Assembly: GCF_963678865.1 (NCBI RefSeq)
Contig: NZ_OY787459.1
Coordinates: 3,941,381-4,005,380, forward strand
Direction of reading: 5' to 3'
From: Maridesulfovibrio sp.
GTDB taxonomy: Bacteria > Desulfobacterota > Desulfovibrionia > Desulfovibrionales > Desulfovibrionaceae
DNA: 64,000 nucleotides
Positions 24,487 through 33,465 of the stretch are shown here, piece by piece. How positions within the stretch are numbered: the first letter of the stretch is position 1; each line of letters begins with the position of its first letter. The translations under genes and the position numbers were made by a program. The notes under the pieces were generated by a model, which worked only from the letters and a program-made list of their open reading frames with translations, did no database searches and was not told the origin of the DNA.

Positions 24487-25905
24487 GTGTACAAAGGTGA
24501 GCATAAAGTCCTTATCGCCAACCGCGGCGAGATTGCCATCAGGATAGCCCGAGCCTGTCTGGAGCTTAACCAGAGTTTTGTCTGCGTCTATACTGAGGCG
24601 GACAGAGAAAGCGGACATGTCCGTTTTGCGCTGGAAAACGGTGGCGAGGGCAGTCTTTTCAGGATCAGTTCCTATCGGGATGCCAATGAGATTTTCAGCG
24701 TTGCGGACCGGAGCGGGGCTACTGCCATCCATCCGGGTTACGGTTTTTTTGCTGAAGATTTCAGGTTTGCACGCCGGGTGGTCAAGCGGGAAAAACCGTT
24801 GATTTTTATCGGGCCGTCGTGGCGGGTGATTCAGGAACTGGGTGACAAGATAAACACAAAACGTCTTGCGCGCAGTCTTGGAGTACCAACTGTTCCGGGA
24901 TCTGACCGCCCCATTTACGATGAACTTGAGGCAGTCGAACTTGCCGACAGCCTTTTTGCCTTTCAAAGGGAACAAGGATTTCAAGCCCCGGCCATTATGG
25001 TCAAGGCTTCTGCCGGGGGCGGGGGAATGGGCATTGAAGAAGTCAACGATCCTGACGAATTTCGTTCCGTATATCGGCGTATCCGCAATTACGCCAAGCG
25101 CCAGTTCAATGATGAAGGTGTACTCATTGAACAGCGTATTTATGGCTTCAACCATCTTGAAGTTCAGGTTGTCTGCGAAAAGAGTGGTGAAAAACACGTC
25201 CATTTCGGGACCCGCAATTGTTCAGTGCAGAGCAGCGGCAATCAGAAGCGGATTGAGGTTGCACCCGGTTTTGCGCCGAATGAAATCCACTATATTTTTG
25301 ATGCTGCCGGGGTGCTGGAGAGCATAACCGAGCATTCCCTGTCCATGGCCCGGGCTGTTAACTATGATAATGTGGGCACATGGGAATGGATTGTCACTCC
25401 GCGCGGAGAACCTTTTCTTATGGAGGTCAACACCCGTATTCAGGTTGAAAACGGGGTCTCTTCCGCCATCTCGGCCATCAAAGGGGAACATGGCGTAGAT
25501 ATCGTGCGTGAGCAGGTCCGGCTGGGGCTCGGCGAATATATCAACTACAGTCAGGTGGATGTAGAGCTCTCTGGTGTCGCTATTGAGTACCGCATTATTG
25601 CCGAGAATCCCGATAACGATTTTGCTCCGTGGGTAGGCAGGATTGAAGAATTCTGCTGGCAGGAACAGGATTGGCTGGAAGTCTATACACAGGTTCCCAC
25701 TGACCGGGCCTATGAGATTCCCACTGAATTCGACCCTAACCTTGCTTTGGCAATTGTGTGCGGGAAAAATCTGGAACAGGCCCAAAAGCGGGGAATTGAT
25801 TTCCTGAACGGGCTGACTCTGCAGGGCCATGACCGGTTGGGCAGAAAACTTGAGTCCAATATTTCCTATTTGACTGATAAGACTTCCGGGTTGCTGGAAT
25901 TTTAG
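24487..25905 (+). CDS. accC: Biotin carboxylase subunit of acetyl-CoA carboxylase, divergent
   Basis: This 472-residue ATP-grasp protein has a GTG start. The N-terminal VLIANRGEIAIRIARAC and the HPGYGFFAEDFRFA segment are typical, as is the glycine-rich ATP loop KASAGGGGMGIEEV. The active-site EVNTRIQVE is conserved (equivalents of E. coli Glu288, Asn290, Arg292) and the Arg338 equivalent is in IEYRII. The stretch that reads Q-R-R-H-Q-K in E. coli is Q-S-S-G-N-Q-K here, and EEAP is EVAP, so this is a distant branch. It carboxylates biotin on the carrier protein encoded two genes downstream. It is followed after one base by the carboxyltransferase gene. Confidence 0.9.
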   Translation: MYKGEHKVLIANRGEIAIRIARACLELNQSFVCVYTEADRESGHVRFALENGGEGSLFRISSYRDANEIFSVADRSGATAIHPGYGFFAEDFRFARRVVKREKPLIFIGPSWRVIQELGDKINTKRLARSLGVPTVPGSDRPIYDELEAVELADSLFAFQREQGFQAPAIMVKASAGGGGMGIEEVNDPDEFRSVYRRIRNYAKRQFNDEGVLIEQRIYGFNHLEVQVVCEKSGEKHVHFGTRNCSVQSSGNQKRIEVAPGFAPNEIHYIFDAAGVLESITEHSLSMARAVNYDNVGTWEWIVTPRGEPFLMEVNTRIQVENGVSSAISAIKGEHGVDIVREQVRLGLGEYINYSQVDVELSGVAIEYRIIAENPDNDFAPWVGRIEEFCWQEQDWLEVYTQVPTDRAYEIPTEFDPNLALAIVCGKNLEQAQKRGIDFLNGLTLQGHDRLGRKLESNISYLTDKTSGLLEF

Positions 25906-25906
25906 T

Positions 25907-28156
25907 ATGAATATTGATAAGCGCATAGATGCTCTTGCGGAGCGGCTTAAATACATCAAAGATATTTTCGGTAATCTGGAGAATGCCAATATCAATATGC
26001 TCAGCTCCGAGCTGGCCGAATTCAGCGGTTTGAGAGGAGCCATTTCCGACAATGATTCCCTGAGCCGGCTTGCCCGTCTTGAAGACCTGTTTTCCTTCCT
26101 TGAGTCCAAACTTGAAAAAGAACTTACTCCCATGGACCGGGTGCGCATTGTGCGACATCCGCAGCGTATCTGCCTGACCGATATTCTGGAAAATGTATAC
26201 GATAACTATACCGAGTTGGGCGGACTGGGTGAATTCAGCATCGACCCTTCCATGCTCATTGCCCAGGCCTATATCACCAGAAGGGTGGGGCAGAAGGTGG
26301 TCCACCAGCCGGTAATGGTCATCGGGCAGGAAAAAGGGCATGGGCAGGAGTTTCGCAACGGCGGCTCAGTCAAGCCGTGGGGTAACGCCAAGGCCCTGCA
26401 CTACATGAAGGTAGCGCAGGCCGAAGGAATTCCCATCCATACCTACATATTCACTCCCGGTTCGTATCCGGTTGAAGATTATCCCGGCGCTGCCCAGCAG
26501 ATAGCCAAGAATATTTATGAGATGGGCAGAATTGATGTGCCTATTATTTCCATTATTTCTGAGGGCGGTTCCGGAGGAGCCGAGGCCATCGGATTTGCCG
26601 ACCGCAGGCTAATGCTTTCCCACGGTTACTACTCGGTTATTTCCCCGGAGGGGGCGGCTGCTATTGAAGCCAATCTGCGTGACGGTAAACGGGTTGATGA
26701 TTCCCTGATAGCAAATTGCGCGCGTAAACTCTGCATCACTGCTGAAGATAACCTTCGCATGGGCTACATTGACCGGATTCTTCAGGAGCCGCATCTCGGG
26801 GCCAAGCCGGCCAGCTATGATTTTTTTCGCAACCTGCGTTCCGAAGTTATCCGGGCCACCAACGAAGTCTGCGTTTCCGTGAAGGGTCTTAAGCTTTTCC
26901 GGGCCATGGCCCTTAAGCAGAAAGGTCCGGAAGAGGGCGAGGATGTTTTCATGCGCTGGGCCTTAAGTCAACGTGCAAGGGCGCGGCTGGTTGAGAAACG
27001 GTATGAGAAGTTTCGTCATCTTTCCACTTCCGCCTACATGGATCAGCGCTCCATGTTCCTCCGGATTGGAGCAGCAGTGCAGGGTATGGCCTGGGCCACC
27101 AAGTCGCTCTTTGTCTACAATTTAGTGGGACGCTCCGTGCGTGCGGCCAAGCTGGGCATGGAAGAGATTCAGGCCGAGGCCCATCTGGTCAAGGAACGCA
27201 CTTCCAAGATGCTCAAGGCAAAGTCGGAAAATGGTTCATCGGTTAAAATTTCTGATGATGTGCGCGATAAACTGCTTTGCCTGTCCACCTCGGACCAGTC
27301 TCCCTGTTTTGAGGAAGGGCGCTGGAAGTACAGCAGTCCCAAGTGCAAAGAAGACCGTACATTCACCTGTCCAAATTCCTCTTTCGAGGGGTGTTTAGAC
27401 CTTTGGGCTCCTGATCTTTTCGGCGATTTTGCCGGAGTGTGCAGTAATTGCGGACATCATTTCCCCATGGAATATCAATGGTATCTGTACAATGTTTTCA
27501 ACTATGCCGAAGGGTTTGAATTCAACTCCGGTATAGAATCCGCCAATCCGCTCAATTATGAAGGCTTTGATCTCAAGCTGGATGAAGCCCGCAAGAAGAC
27601 CGGGTTGCGTTCATCATGCATTACTTTTGAGACCCGCATGGACGGCATTAATTCCGTGATCATCTGCCTTGCGGCTCCGTTCAGGGGCGGTTCCGTGGGA
27701 GCTGCCGAGGGTGAAAAGATCATCCGGGCTGCGGAAAGGGCGCAGCGCAAGCAGTTGCCGTTGATTTTCTACGCTCATGGAACAGCCGGTATACGTATTC
27801 AGGAAGGGACAAACGGGGTACTTCAGATGCCCCGGTGCACTATGGCCCTGCGGCGCTACGTAGATGCCGGGGGACTGTATCTGGTTATTTATGATACCAA
27901 CTCCTATGGCGGCTCCGTGGCCAGCTTTCTTGGTTGTTCCCCCTATCAGTTCGGCGTGCGCTCTTCGCGGATCGGGTTTGCCGGGCCACGAGTAATCACC
28001 GAGACTACAGGCGTTCCTGTTCCACCGGACTATCACAATGCGTGGAATGCCCTGGCCAGAGGGCATATTCAAGGCATATGGGACCGTCGGGAGATGGGCC
28101 GCAATATCGGGCAGGCTCTAATGACCATGGGGGGCCGGAATCTGTATTATAGGTAA
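25907..28156 (+). CDS. Fused acetyl-CoA carboxylase carboxyltransferase (alpha then beta)
   Basis: This 749-residue protein joins both carboxyltransferase subunits. Residues 1 to about 340 correspond to AccA, with GQEKGHG, the ISEGGSGGAEAIG oxyanion segment and SVISPEGAAAI. After a linker of about 100 residues, residues about 460-749 correspond to AccD with a zinc-ribbon-like Cys set (a Cys near CKEDRTFTC, and VCSNCG) and the AAPFRGGSVGAAEGEKI and YDTNSYGGSVASF crotonase-fold segments. It transfers the carboxyl group from carboxybiotin to acetyl-CoA for malonyl-CoA. The alpha-before-beta order is the reverse of the usual AccD-AccA fusions. Confidence 0.85.
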   Translation: MNIDKRIDALAERLKYIKDIFGNLENANINMLSSELAEFSGLRGAISDNDSLSRLARLEDLFSFLESKLEKELTPMDRVRIVRHPQRICLTDILENVYDNYTELGGLGEFSIDPSMLIAQAYITRRVGQKVVHQPVMVIGQEKGHGQEFRNGGSVKPWGNAKALHYMKVAQAEGIPIHTYIFTPGSYPVEDYPGAAQQIAKNIYEMGRIDVPIISIISEGGSGGAEAIGFADRRLMLSHGYYSVISPEGAAAIEANLRDGKRVDDSLIANCARKLCITAEDNLRMGYIDRILQEPHLGAKPASYDFFRNLRSEVIRATNEVCVSVKGLKLFRAMALKQKGPEEGEDVFMRWALSQRARARLVEKRYEKFRHLSTSAYMDQRSMFLRIGAAVQGMAWATKSLFVYNLVGRSVRAAKLGMEEIQAEAHLVKERTSKMLKAKSENGSSVKISDDVRDKLLCLSTSDQSPCFEEGRWKYSSPKCKEDRTFTCPNSSFEGCLDLWAPDLFGDFAGVCSNCGHHFPMEYQWYLYNVFNYAEGFEFNSGIESANPLNYEGFDLKLDEARKKTGLRSSCITFETRMDGINSVIICLAAPFRGGSVGAAEGEKIIRAAERAQRKQLPLIFYAHGTAGIRIQEGTNGVLQMPRCTMALRRYVDAGGLYLVIYDTNSYGGSVASFLGCSPYQFGVRSSRIGFAGPRVITETTGVPVPPDYHNAWNALARGHIQGIWDRREMGRNIGQALMTMGGRNLYYR

Positions 28157-28357
28157 GTATACCTTCGTGTGTGTAGGTGCTTATCTTAATGTACTTTCTA
28201 TGTTAGGGAGTGATTCGTCAGGTTGACTTTGCCTGATAATATCTGCAAATTGCCCGCACCGGATGCTTGGTTTGAGGCTTCCGGTTTTCTAATGTAAGAA
28301 AATTGCCTTTGCCCATGATGGCGAAATATAAGTTAAAATAATCCAGAGGTTAATATA

Positions 28358-29008
28358 ATGCTTAATATCAAGGAACTGCTTGAAGAGATCAAGGCTTCCC
28401 CTTACGAAGAAATCGAAATCTCCGTTCCCCATACCGGAACTGTGGAGTTTACCGGCCTTAAAGTAGGTGATAAAGTAAAAGGACCCACCGGTGAGTGGAA
28501 GGAAAAGCCCGGAACCGTGCTGGCTAAACTGACCCGTGAGCGCAATACCAAGTATATTACTGCTCCTGAGAAAGGCGAGATAGTTTCTATCCGTGAAGAT
28601 CTGGAGGACCGTTTTGTTGAAGCCGGTGAAGTACTGATAAAAATCCGCCATTTTCTTTCCAAGGAAGAGGTTATTCAGCTCATTCTTAAGAAAGCGCTTT
28701 TCCTGTTCAACGCTCCGGAAAAGGCAAAATACTACTTTACCCCTGAAGTAGATACCAAGATCAAAGGTTCAGGTGAGCGCACAGTTAAAGTTACAGAAGG
28801 TATGGATTTGTTCATTGTATCACGCATGAAAAGGGAAACTCCGCTCAACTACAGCGGTCCCGAAGGGCTTATCTATTCCGTTTATTTTAATAACGGTGAT
28901 AATGTGGATGCAGCCCAGCCGCTGATCGGAATCTGCCCAGCCGACCAGCTCAAGCAGATTCAGGAAGTTGTGAACCGCGTGCAGAGTGAATGGGAAGAGG
29001 TTGATTAA
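28358..29008 (+). CDS. Biotinyl/lipoyl-type carrier protein with two barrel domains
   Basis: This 216-residue protein holds two hammerhead-type barrels. The first (about 18-96) has V-P-H-T-G-T-V and the closing DRFVEAGEVLIKI. The second (about 132-192) closes with NNGDNVDAAQPLIGI. No canonical A/V-M-K-M biotin site is present. In the first barrel the equivalent turn has Arg; in the second, S-R-M-K-R-E offers Lys158 as the likely biotin acceptor. By position it is the carrier of the acetyl-CoA carboxylase encoded just upstream. The 200-bp gap before it contains a weak hairpin (ACCGGA 28258-28263, TCCGGT 28280-28285, then TTTC). Confidence 0.75.
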   Translation: MLNIKELLEEIKASPYEEIEISVPHTGTVEFTGLKVGDKVKGPTGEWKEKPGTVLAKLTRERNTKYITAPEKGEIVSIREDLEDRFVEAGEVLIKIRHFLSKEEVIQLILKKALFLFNAPEKAKYYFTPEVDTKIKGSGERTVKVTEGMDLFIVSRMKRETPLNYSGPEGLIYSVYFNNGDNVDAAQPLIGICPADQLKQIQEVVNRVQSEWEEVD

Positions 29009-29081
29009 TAAGGACCTTTTGACTTATGCAATGTAGCCATTGACGGACTCTTTTTTTCCGTATTAATAAAGGATTTTTCAC

Positions 29082-29435
29082 ATGGGAAATGTGCTTCAGA
29101 TCAGGGTTATGGCCCGCACATATGATGAGGCTGAAGTTGAAAAAAAATGGCCTTATCTGGTTGATACCGCATGGGGTAAACCTCATGTGGAAGGCCGTGC
29201 GCACGGCGTCGTCGAGCTTGTTGAGGACCTTAAGGACAGGCTGGAGCTGGGCATGATACCGGATGAAAAGGCCGAAGCCATGGCTGATTCCATCCGCAAG
29301 GCATTTGAATTGAAATTGCGCATGGAAAGAGCCCTTGGCGACTGGAAGGCTTCGGAAGCCAATACCATCAGCTATGATCTTGAAGACGAGCTGAGCATTG
29401 CGGAAAAAATAGCATCTAAAAGAAAATTCAGATAA
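29082..29435 (+). CDS. Conserved hypothetical small protein
   Basis: This encodes 117 residues, mostly helical by composition and highly charged, with no signal peptide, membrane segment or recognisable motif. The N-terminus (LQIRVMARTYDEAEVEKKWPY) looks like a short beta strand followed by helices. Coding use matches its neighbours, and the start has AAAGGA about 8-10 nt upstream. It lies between the acetyl-CoA carboxylase genes and ssb, 12 bases before ssb, so co-transcription with ssb is likely. I do not recognise a function. Confidence 0.7.
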   Translation: MGNVLQIRVMARTYDEAEVEKKWPYLVDTAWGKPHVEGRAHGVVELVEDLKDRLELGMIPDEKAEAMADSIRKAFELKLRMERALGDWKASEANTISYDLEDELSIAEKIASKRKFR

Positions 29436-29447
29436 ATGGGGGCCTAG

Positions 29448-30008
29448 ATGGCTGGAAGCATGAATAAAGTAATTTTGGTAGGACGTATCGGGCAGGACCC
29501 GAAACTTTCATACACAACATCCGGTCAGGCCTTTGCCAACCTTTCTGTAGCCACCGATGAAGGCTACAAGGACCGTAATACAGGGCAGCGGGTTGATAAG
29601 ACCGAATGGCATCGTGTTACCGCTTGGAGACACACTGCCGAATTTGTGGGCAAGTATCTTTCCAAAGGCAGCCTTGTCCTGGTCGAGGGTAAATTGCAGA
29701 CCCGTAAGTGGCAGGACCAGAACGGTCAGGACCGCTACACCACTGAGATTGTCGCCAATAACATTCAGGGTCTGGAAGGCCGCCAGAATGCAGGCGGCTA
29801 TCAGGGCCAGCAGCAGGGCGGATACCAGCAGCAACCTCAAGGCGGCGGGCAGTACAATAACCAGCAGCAGGGTGGCGGCTATCAGGGTCAGCCTCAGCAG
29901 CAGTACAATAATCAGCCGCAACAGCAGGGTGGCGGTTTTCCGGATGATGAAGACCTCGGTCCCGCGTTCCCTTCCGAAGCAAGCGGAATGGATGAAGTGC
30001 CGTTCTAA
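29448..30008 (+). CDS. ssb: Single-stranded DNA-binding protein
   Basis: This 186-residue protein has an N-terminal OB fold (about 5-110, NKVILVGRIGQDPKLSYT, EWHRVTAW, KLQTRKWQDQNGQDRY), then a long Gly/Gln/Tyr/Asn low-complexity linker (about 115-165) with repeated YQGQ and QQQGG units, and an acidic tip ending DEVPF for partner binding. It coats single-stranded DNA in replication and repair. The GGGGG before the first ATG supports the start; a second in-frame ATG is four codons in. A terminator follows. Confidence 0.97.
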   Translation: MAGSMNKVILVGRIGQDPKLSYTTSGQAFANLSVATDEGYKDRNTGQRVDKTEWHRVTAWRHTAEFVGKYLSKGSLVLVEGKLQTRKWQDQNGQDRYTTEIVANNIQGLEGRQNAGGYQGQQQGGYQQQPQGGGQYNNQQQGGGYQGQPQQQYNNQPQQQGGGFPDDEDLGPAFPSEASGMDEVPF

Positions 30009-30066
30009 AGCCCATAGTTAAAATGACAGTTTCTCCAGCTTGGATTGGGCTGGAGTATCAGATTTC

Positions 30067-30097
30067 AGGGAGTGGTTTTCAACCGCTCCCTTTTTTT
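30067..30097 (+). terminator. Rho-independent terminator after ssb
   Basis: A GGGAGTGGTT/AACCGCTCCC stem (30068-30077 and 30081-30090, one G-T wobble) with a TTC loop is followed by seven T. A smaller CTCCAGC/GCTGGAG hairpin (30033-30055) lies just before it. Confidence 0.93.
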
Positions 30098-30269
30098 ATG
30101 CGGTCCGGGTCCGGGCAGGGGAATGCTCCGTAGAAAATATCAATGACACAATGCTTAATTACGTGGTATTATGTAAAAACTGTAGGTGGTTCTGCAGAAT
30201 TCAGAAAAAGTTATAAGAGCCACGAAAGGCTGCTGCCTGTGGTGTGAAGCAAATATATGCCGGGTGATT

Positions 30270-31403
30270 ATGAAAAATTATAATACAGGACGTCAGTCAA
30301 GATATCTAATGGTTGTTTCCATGACGCTTTTGCCTGTTTTGTCACTGGTCTTAATCACAATTTTTTTCTTTTTCCATCCTATTTTTGCAAAAATGGAATT
30401 TATTGCAGATACGGTATATGAAGAAATTCGTCCGATAAGGGGTCTGCAGATGGCTTTAATCGTTTCCATGATGGCACCCAATGATTTTTTACTTCATGGA
30501 AATATGGAAGAAAAGAAAATTTGGGAGCAGTCTAAAGACGAGGTGGACCATTATTTCATAATGCTGATTAATAATCCTGCATATGCTGCTGAAAAAAGAA
30601 AGTTACTTCTACTCAGGGAGGAGTGGGATAAGTGTATCCTTCTGGGGGATCAACTTTTTCAGGTAAAAGATTCAGGGGTGGTTTTCAAGAGCGCGGCAGA
30701 TTTGATGGAGAAGTTTGATCTAAGTGTAGAGACGCTTGCAGGTGACTTGGATAGTTTTGCCACATACAGGGAGAGTGCGGTACGTTCTGCATACCATACG
30801 ATTCATGCTCTTAAAACTAAAACAATTATTGCTACGTTGGGAGCAATTCTGCTGGGATTGATTTCAGGTATTTTTGGAAGTATCTGGCTTGCAAAAAGCA
30901 GAAGAAAAATGCTTGAATTCATGACAAAGGATGCCCTCACCGGAGCATATAACAGGCGGGCTTTGGATGATGCTTTGCATATATTGAATGAGGATAAGAT
31001 TGCTTTTTCGGTTTTACTTTTGGATATTGATAATTTTAAGTCAATAAATGATATGCACGGACACGATGCGGGAGATTCTGTGCTTAGATCTTTTGTTGAA
31101 GGAACGCAAAATGTTTTACGCACCGATGATCTCTTTGGGAGATATGGCGGTGAAGAGTTTTTGATATTGTTATACGATACCAACCTTAATCATGCAGCTG
31201 TTCTTGCAGAAAGAATCAGGAGATCGGTTGAGTTGACCCCGGTTTTTATCCCTTCGTCAGGAGCGCACCTTTCATTGACTGTTAGTATCGGGTGCGCTGC
31301 AAGTGATGGTCTTATTCCAAGTGAGGAGGTTGTCAGGAAAGCGGATAAAGCCATGTATATGGCCAAACAGTCTGGGCGAAATCAGGTTAGACTTGCTGAA
31401 TGA
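30270..31403 (+). CDS. Membrane-bound diguanylate cyclase (GGDEF)
   Basis: This encodes 377 residues from the ATG at 30270; an upstream in-frame GTG at 30186 adds 28 residues that do not look like a signal sequence. There are two membrane helices (about 14-34 and 188-210) around a periplasmic helical domain of about 150 residues of unknown specificity. The GGDEF domain follows, with DALTGAYNRRAL, DIDNFKSINDMHGHDAGD and the active GGEEF. An RTDD inhibitory site five residues before GGEEF predicts product feedback. It makes c-di-GMP, which the PilZ proteins in this window could read. It is a single gene with its own terminator. Confidence 0.9.
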   Translation: MKNYNTGRQSRYLMVVSMTLLPVLSLVLITIFFFFHPIFAKMEFIADTVYEEIRPIRGLQMALIVSMMAPNDFLLHGNMEEKKIWEQSKDEVDHYFIMLINNPAYAAEKRKLLLLREEWDKCILLGDQLFQVKDSGVVFKSAADLMEKFDLSVETLAGDLDSFATYRESAVRSAYHTIHALKTKTIIATLGAILLGLISGIFGSIWLAKSRRKMLEFMTKDALTGAYNRRALDDALHILNEDKIAFSVLLLDIDNFKSINDMHGHDAGDSVLRSFVEGTQNVLRTDDLFGRYGGEEFLILLYDTNLNHAAVLAERIRRSVELTPVFIPSSGAHLSLTVSIGCAASDGLIPSEEVVRKADKAMYMAKQSGRNQVRLAE

Positions 31404-31456
31404 CAGTAATTGTTGTGGAAGAATTTGCGTCTATAAGATAGTTGCTTTTATAAAAG

Positions 31457-31493
31457 AAAACTCCCCGAGATCGTTGAGGTATCGGGGAGTTTT
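31457..31493. terminator. Bidirectional terminator between GGDEF gene and glnK
   Basis: A 12-bp stem (AAAACTCCCCGA 31457-31468, complement 31482-31493) has a T tract on the plus-strand side and T-run potential on the minus side. The flanking genes are convergent. Confidence 0.88.
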
Positions 31494-31527
31494 CAGTTTG
31501 AATTTTTCTGTGGTTTTGCAGTGCGGT

Positions 31528-31893
<366 letters not shown>

Positions 31894-33114
31894 TTAGTTC
31901 TGGTATGCGCTTTCGCTGTGCTCGCTGGTGTCCATGCCTTCTTCTTCAGCTTTCAGGTCCAGACGCAGCGGTGAGACGGCATTGATTACTTTGAGCAGCA
32001 CATAGCTGATAATCAGGGTGTAGCTGCCGACAATGAAAATACCTTTGAACTGCGAGATCAGCAAGTTGATGTTGCCGTGGATGAGTCCGTCAGCCCCTCC
32101 GGGATTGATTGCTGTGGAGGCGAATATGCCGAGGCAGATTGTTCCGGCCAGCCCGCCAACACCATGGATGCCGACGACGTCAAGGCTGTCGTCATAACCC
32201 ATGCGGGATTTAGCCATGACTGCTCCATAGCAGATAAGTCCTCCGAGCAGGCCTATAATTACAGCTGAGTTGGGGCTGACGAAGCCTGCTGCCGGGGTGA
32301 TGGTGGCAAGGCCGGCGATAGCTCCCGAAGCAGCACCAAGCGAAGTCGGCTTGCCGCTGTGAAGCCATTCTATTCCGCACCATGCAGCCATCCCGACCAT
32401 ACCTGCGATGTGGGTAGCCACAAATGCTCCTCCAGCTATCCCGTCCGCTGCAAGGGCGCTGCCTCCATTAAATCCAAACCAGCCAAACCAGAGCAAACCT
32501 GTTCCAAGCAGGGTCATGGGCAGGTTGTGAGGGATGAACATACGTTTGCCGTATCCTGTGCGGGGGCCGATAAAGATGCAGGCTACAAGTGCTGCTACGC
32601 CGCAGGTCAGGTGGACAACCAGCCCCCCTGCAAAGTCGAGCACGCCCATTTCAGCAAGGAAGCCTCCTCCCCAGATCCAGTGGCAGACCGGGTTGTAGAC
32701 CAGAATGGACCAGAGCAGGCTGAAAACAATAAACGGTGCGAACCTTACGCGCTCGGCAAAGGCTCCGGTAATCAGCGCCGGAGTGATTACTGCAAACATG
32801 CATTGGTAGATCATGAATACTATCTCGGGGATGGTGGTAGCGTATGTTTCACTCGGGGCGGCGGTGACTCCGTTCAGGGCAAAATGAGACATGCTGCCGA
32901 TGAATCCTCCTATGTCCGGTCCGAAAGACATCGTGTAACCGAGATATATCCATTCAACGCTGATCACCGAGATCATGATGAAGCTTTGCATAATGGTTCC
33001 AAGTACGTTTTTGCTGCGGACCATTCCGGCATAAAAAAGCGCAAGTCCAGGGGTCATCAGCAGGACAAGTGCTGCTGAAACGAGAATGAACGCAGTATCT
33101 CCGGTATTTATCAT
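31894..33114 (-). CDS. amtB: Ammonium transporter AmtB
   Basis: This encodes 406 residues from the ATG at 33114, which has AAGGAG eight nt upstream; an upstream in-frame start at 33189 would add 25 residues without a ribosome binding site. Eleven membrane helices are expected. The periplasmic ammonium-recruitment and twin-His pore segments are conserved (FNGGSALAADG, the HLTCGVAALV helix with the first pore His, and GVHGVGG with the second). It conducts ammonium and is controlled by the GlnK encoded downstream. Two palindromic sites in the 350 bp upstream are candidates for regulation. Confidence 0.96.
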   Translation of the reverse strand: MINTGDTAFILVSAALVLLMTPGLALFYAGMVRSKNVLGTIMQSFIMISVISVEWIYLGYTMSFGPDIGGFIGSMSHFALNGVTAAPSETYATTIPEIVFMIYQCMFAVITPALITGAFAERVRFAPFIVFSLLWSILVYNPVCHWIWGGGFLAEMGVLDFAGGLVVHLTCGVAALVACIFIGPRTGYGKRMFIPHNLPMTLLGTGLLWFGWFGFNGGSALAADGIAGGAFVATHIAGMVGMAAWCGIEWLHSGKPTSLGAASGAIAGLATITPAAGFVSPNSAVIIGLLGGLICYGAVMAKSRMGYDDSLDVVGIHGVGGLAGTICLGIFASTAINPGGADGLIHGNINLLISQFKGIFIVGSYTLIISYVLLKVINAVSPLRLDLKAEEEGMDTSEHSESAYQN

Positions 33115-33198
33115 TTGTGCGACTCCTTGCTTCGATAGTGGGGCTGGTACAAAATTTTTGATGTTTTTAACAAAACTGTCATGTGACAATGATTCAAA

Positions 33199-33216
33199 TT
33201 TGTAGCTAACTACAAA
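33199..33216. promoter_or_regulatory. Palindromic operator candidate upstream of amtB (site 1)
   Basis: This is an exact inverted repeat, TTTGTAG-CTAA-CTACAAA, 85 nt upstream of the amtB start. A near copy of it and its flank (GTAGCWAACTACAAAAA) occurs about 150 bp further upstream. The binding factor is unknown. Confidence 0.55.
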
Positions 33217-33353
33217 AAGGTAACATTTGTGTCAAATATTTTTATTTGGATGTCTGGTAAGGGGAGGAAATGGTTAATTTTAAGTTTGAAGGATAAAGAT
33301 AGGGTATGAATTGATCTAAAATATGAAAAAAAGGACGTGAAAAGATGTTTTGA

Positions 33354-33375
33354 GTAGCAAACTACAAAAATGTAG
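33354..33375. promoter_or_regulatory. Palindromic operator candidate upstream of amtB (site 2)
   Basis: GTAG-CAAA-CTAC (33354-33365) is followed by a third half-site, giving CTACA-AAAA-TGTAG (33362-33375). It shares GTAGC-AACTACAAAAA with site 1. Apart from these sites, the 351-bp region 33115-33465 is AT-rich and I see no gene in it. Confidence 0.5.
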
Positions 33376-33465
33376 TATTTATAAGACTGAATTTGTGAAA
33401 AAATAAAATGAAAATGTGTGTTTTTGTCTGAGATGGTAATCCGAATCGCAACACAAGTTGGTTGC

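Noticed and set aside
29800..29940. Repeated CAGCAG-type units resembling a repeat array
   Set aside because: They encode the low-complexity SSB linker, vary in length and have no spacer structure like CRISPR.
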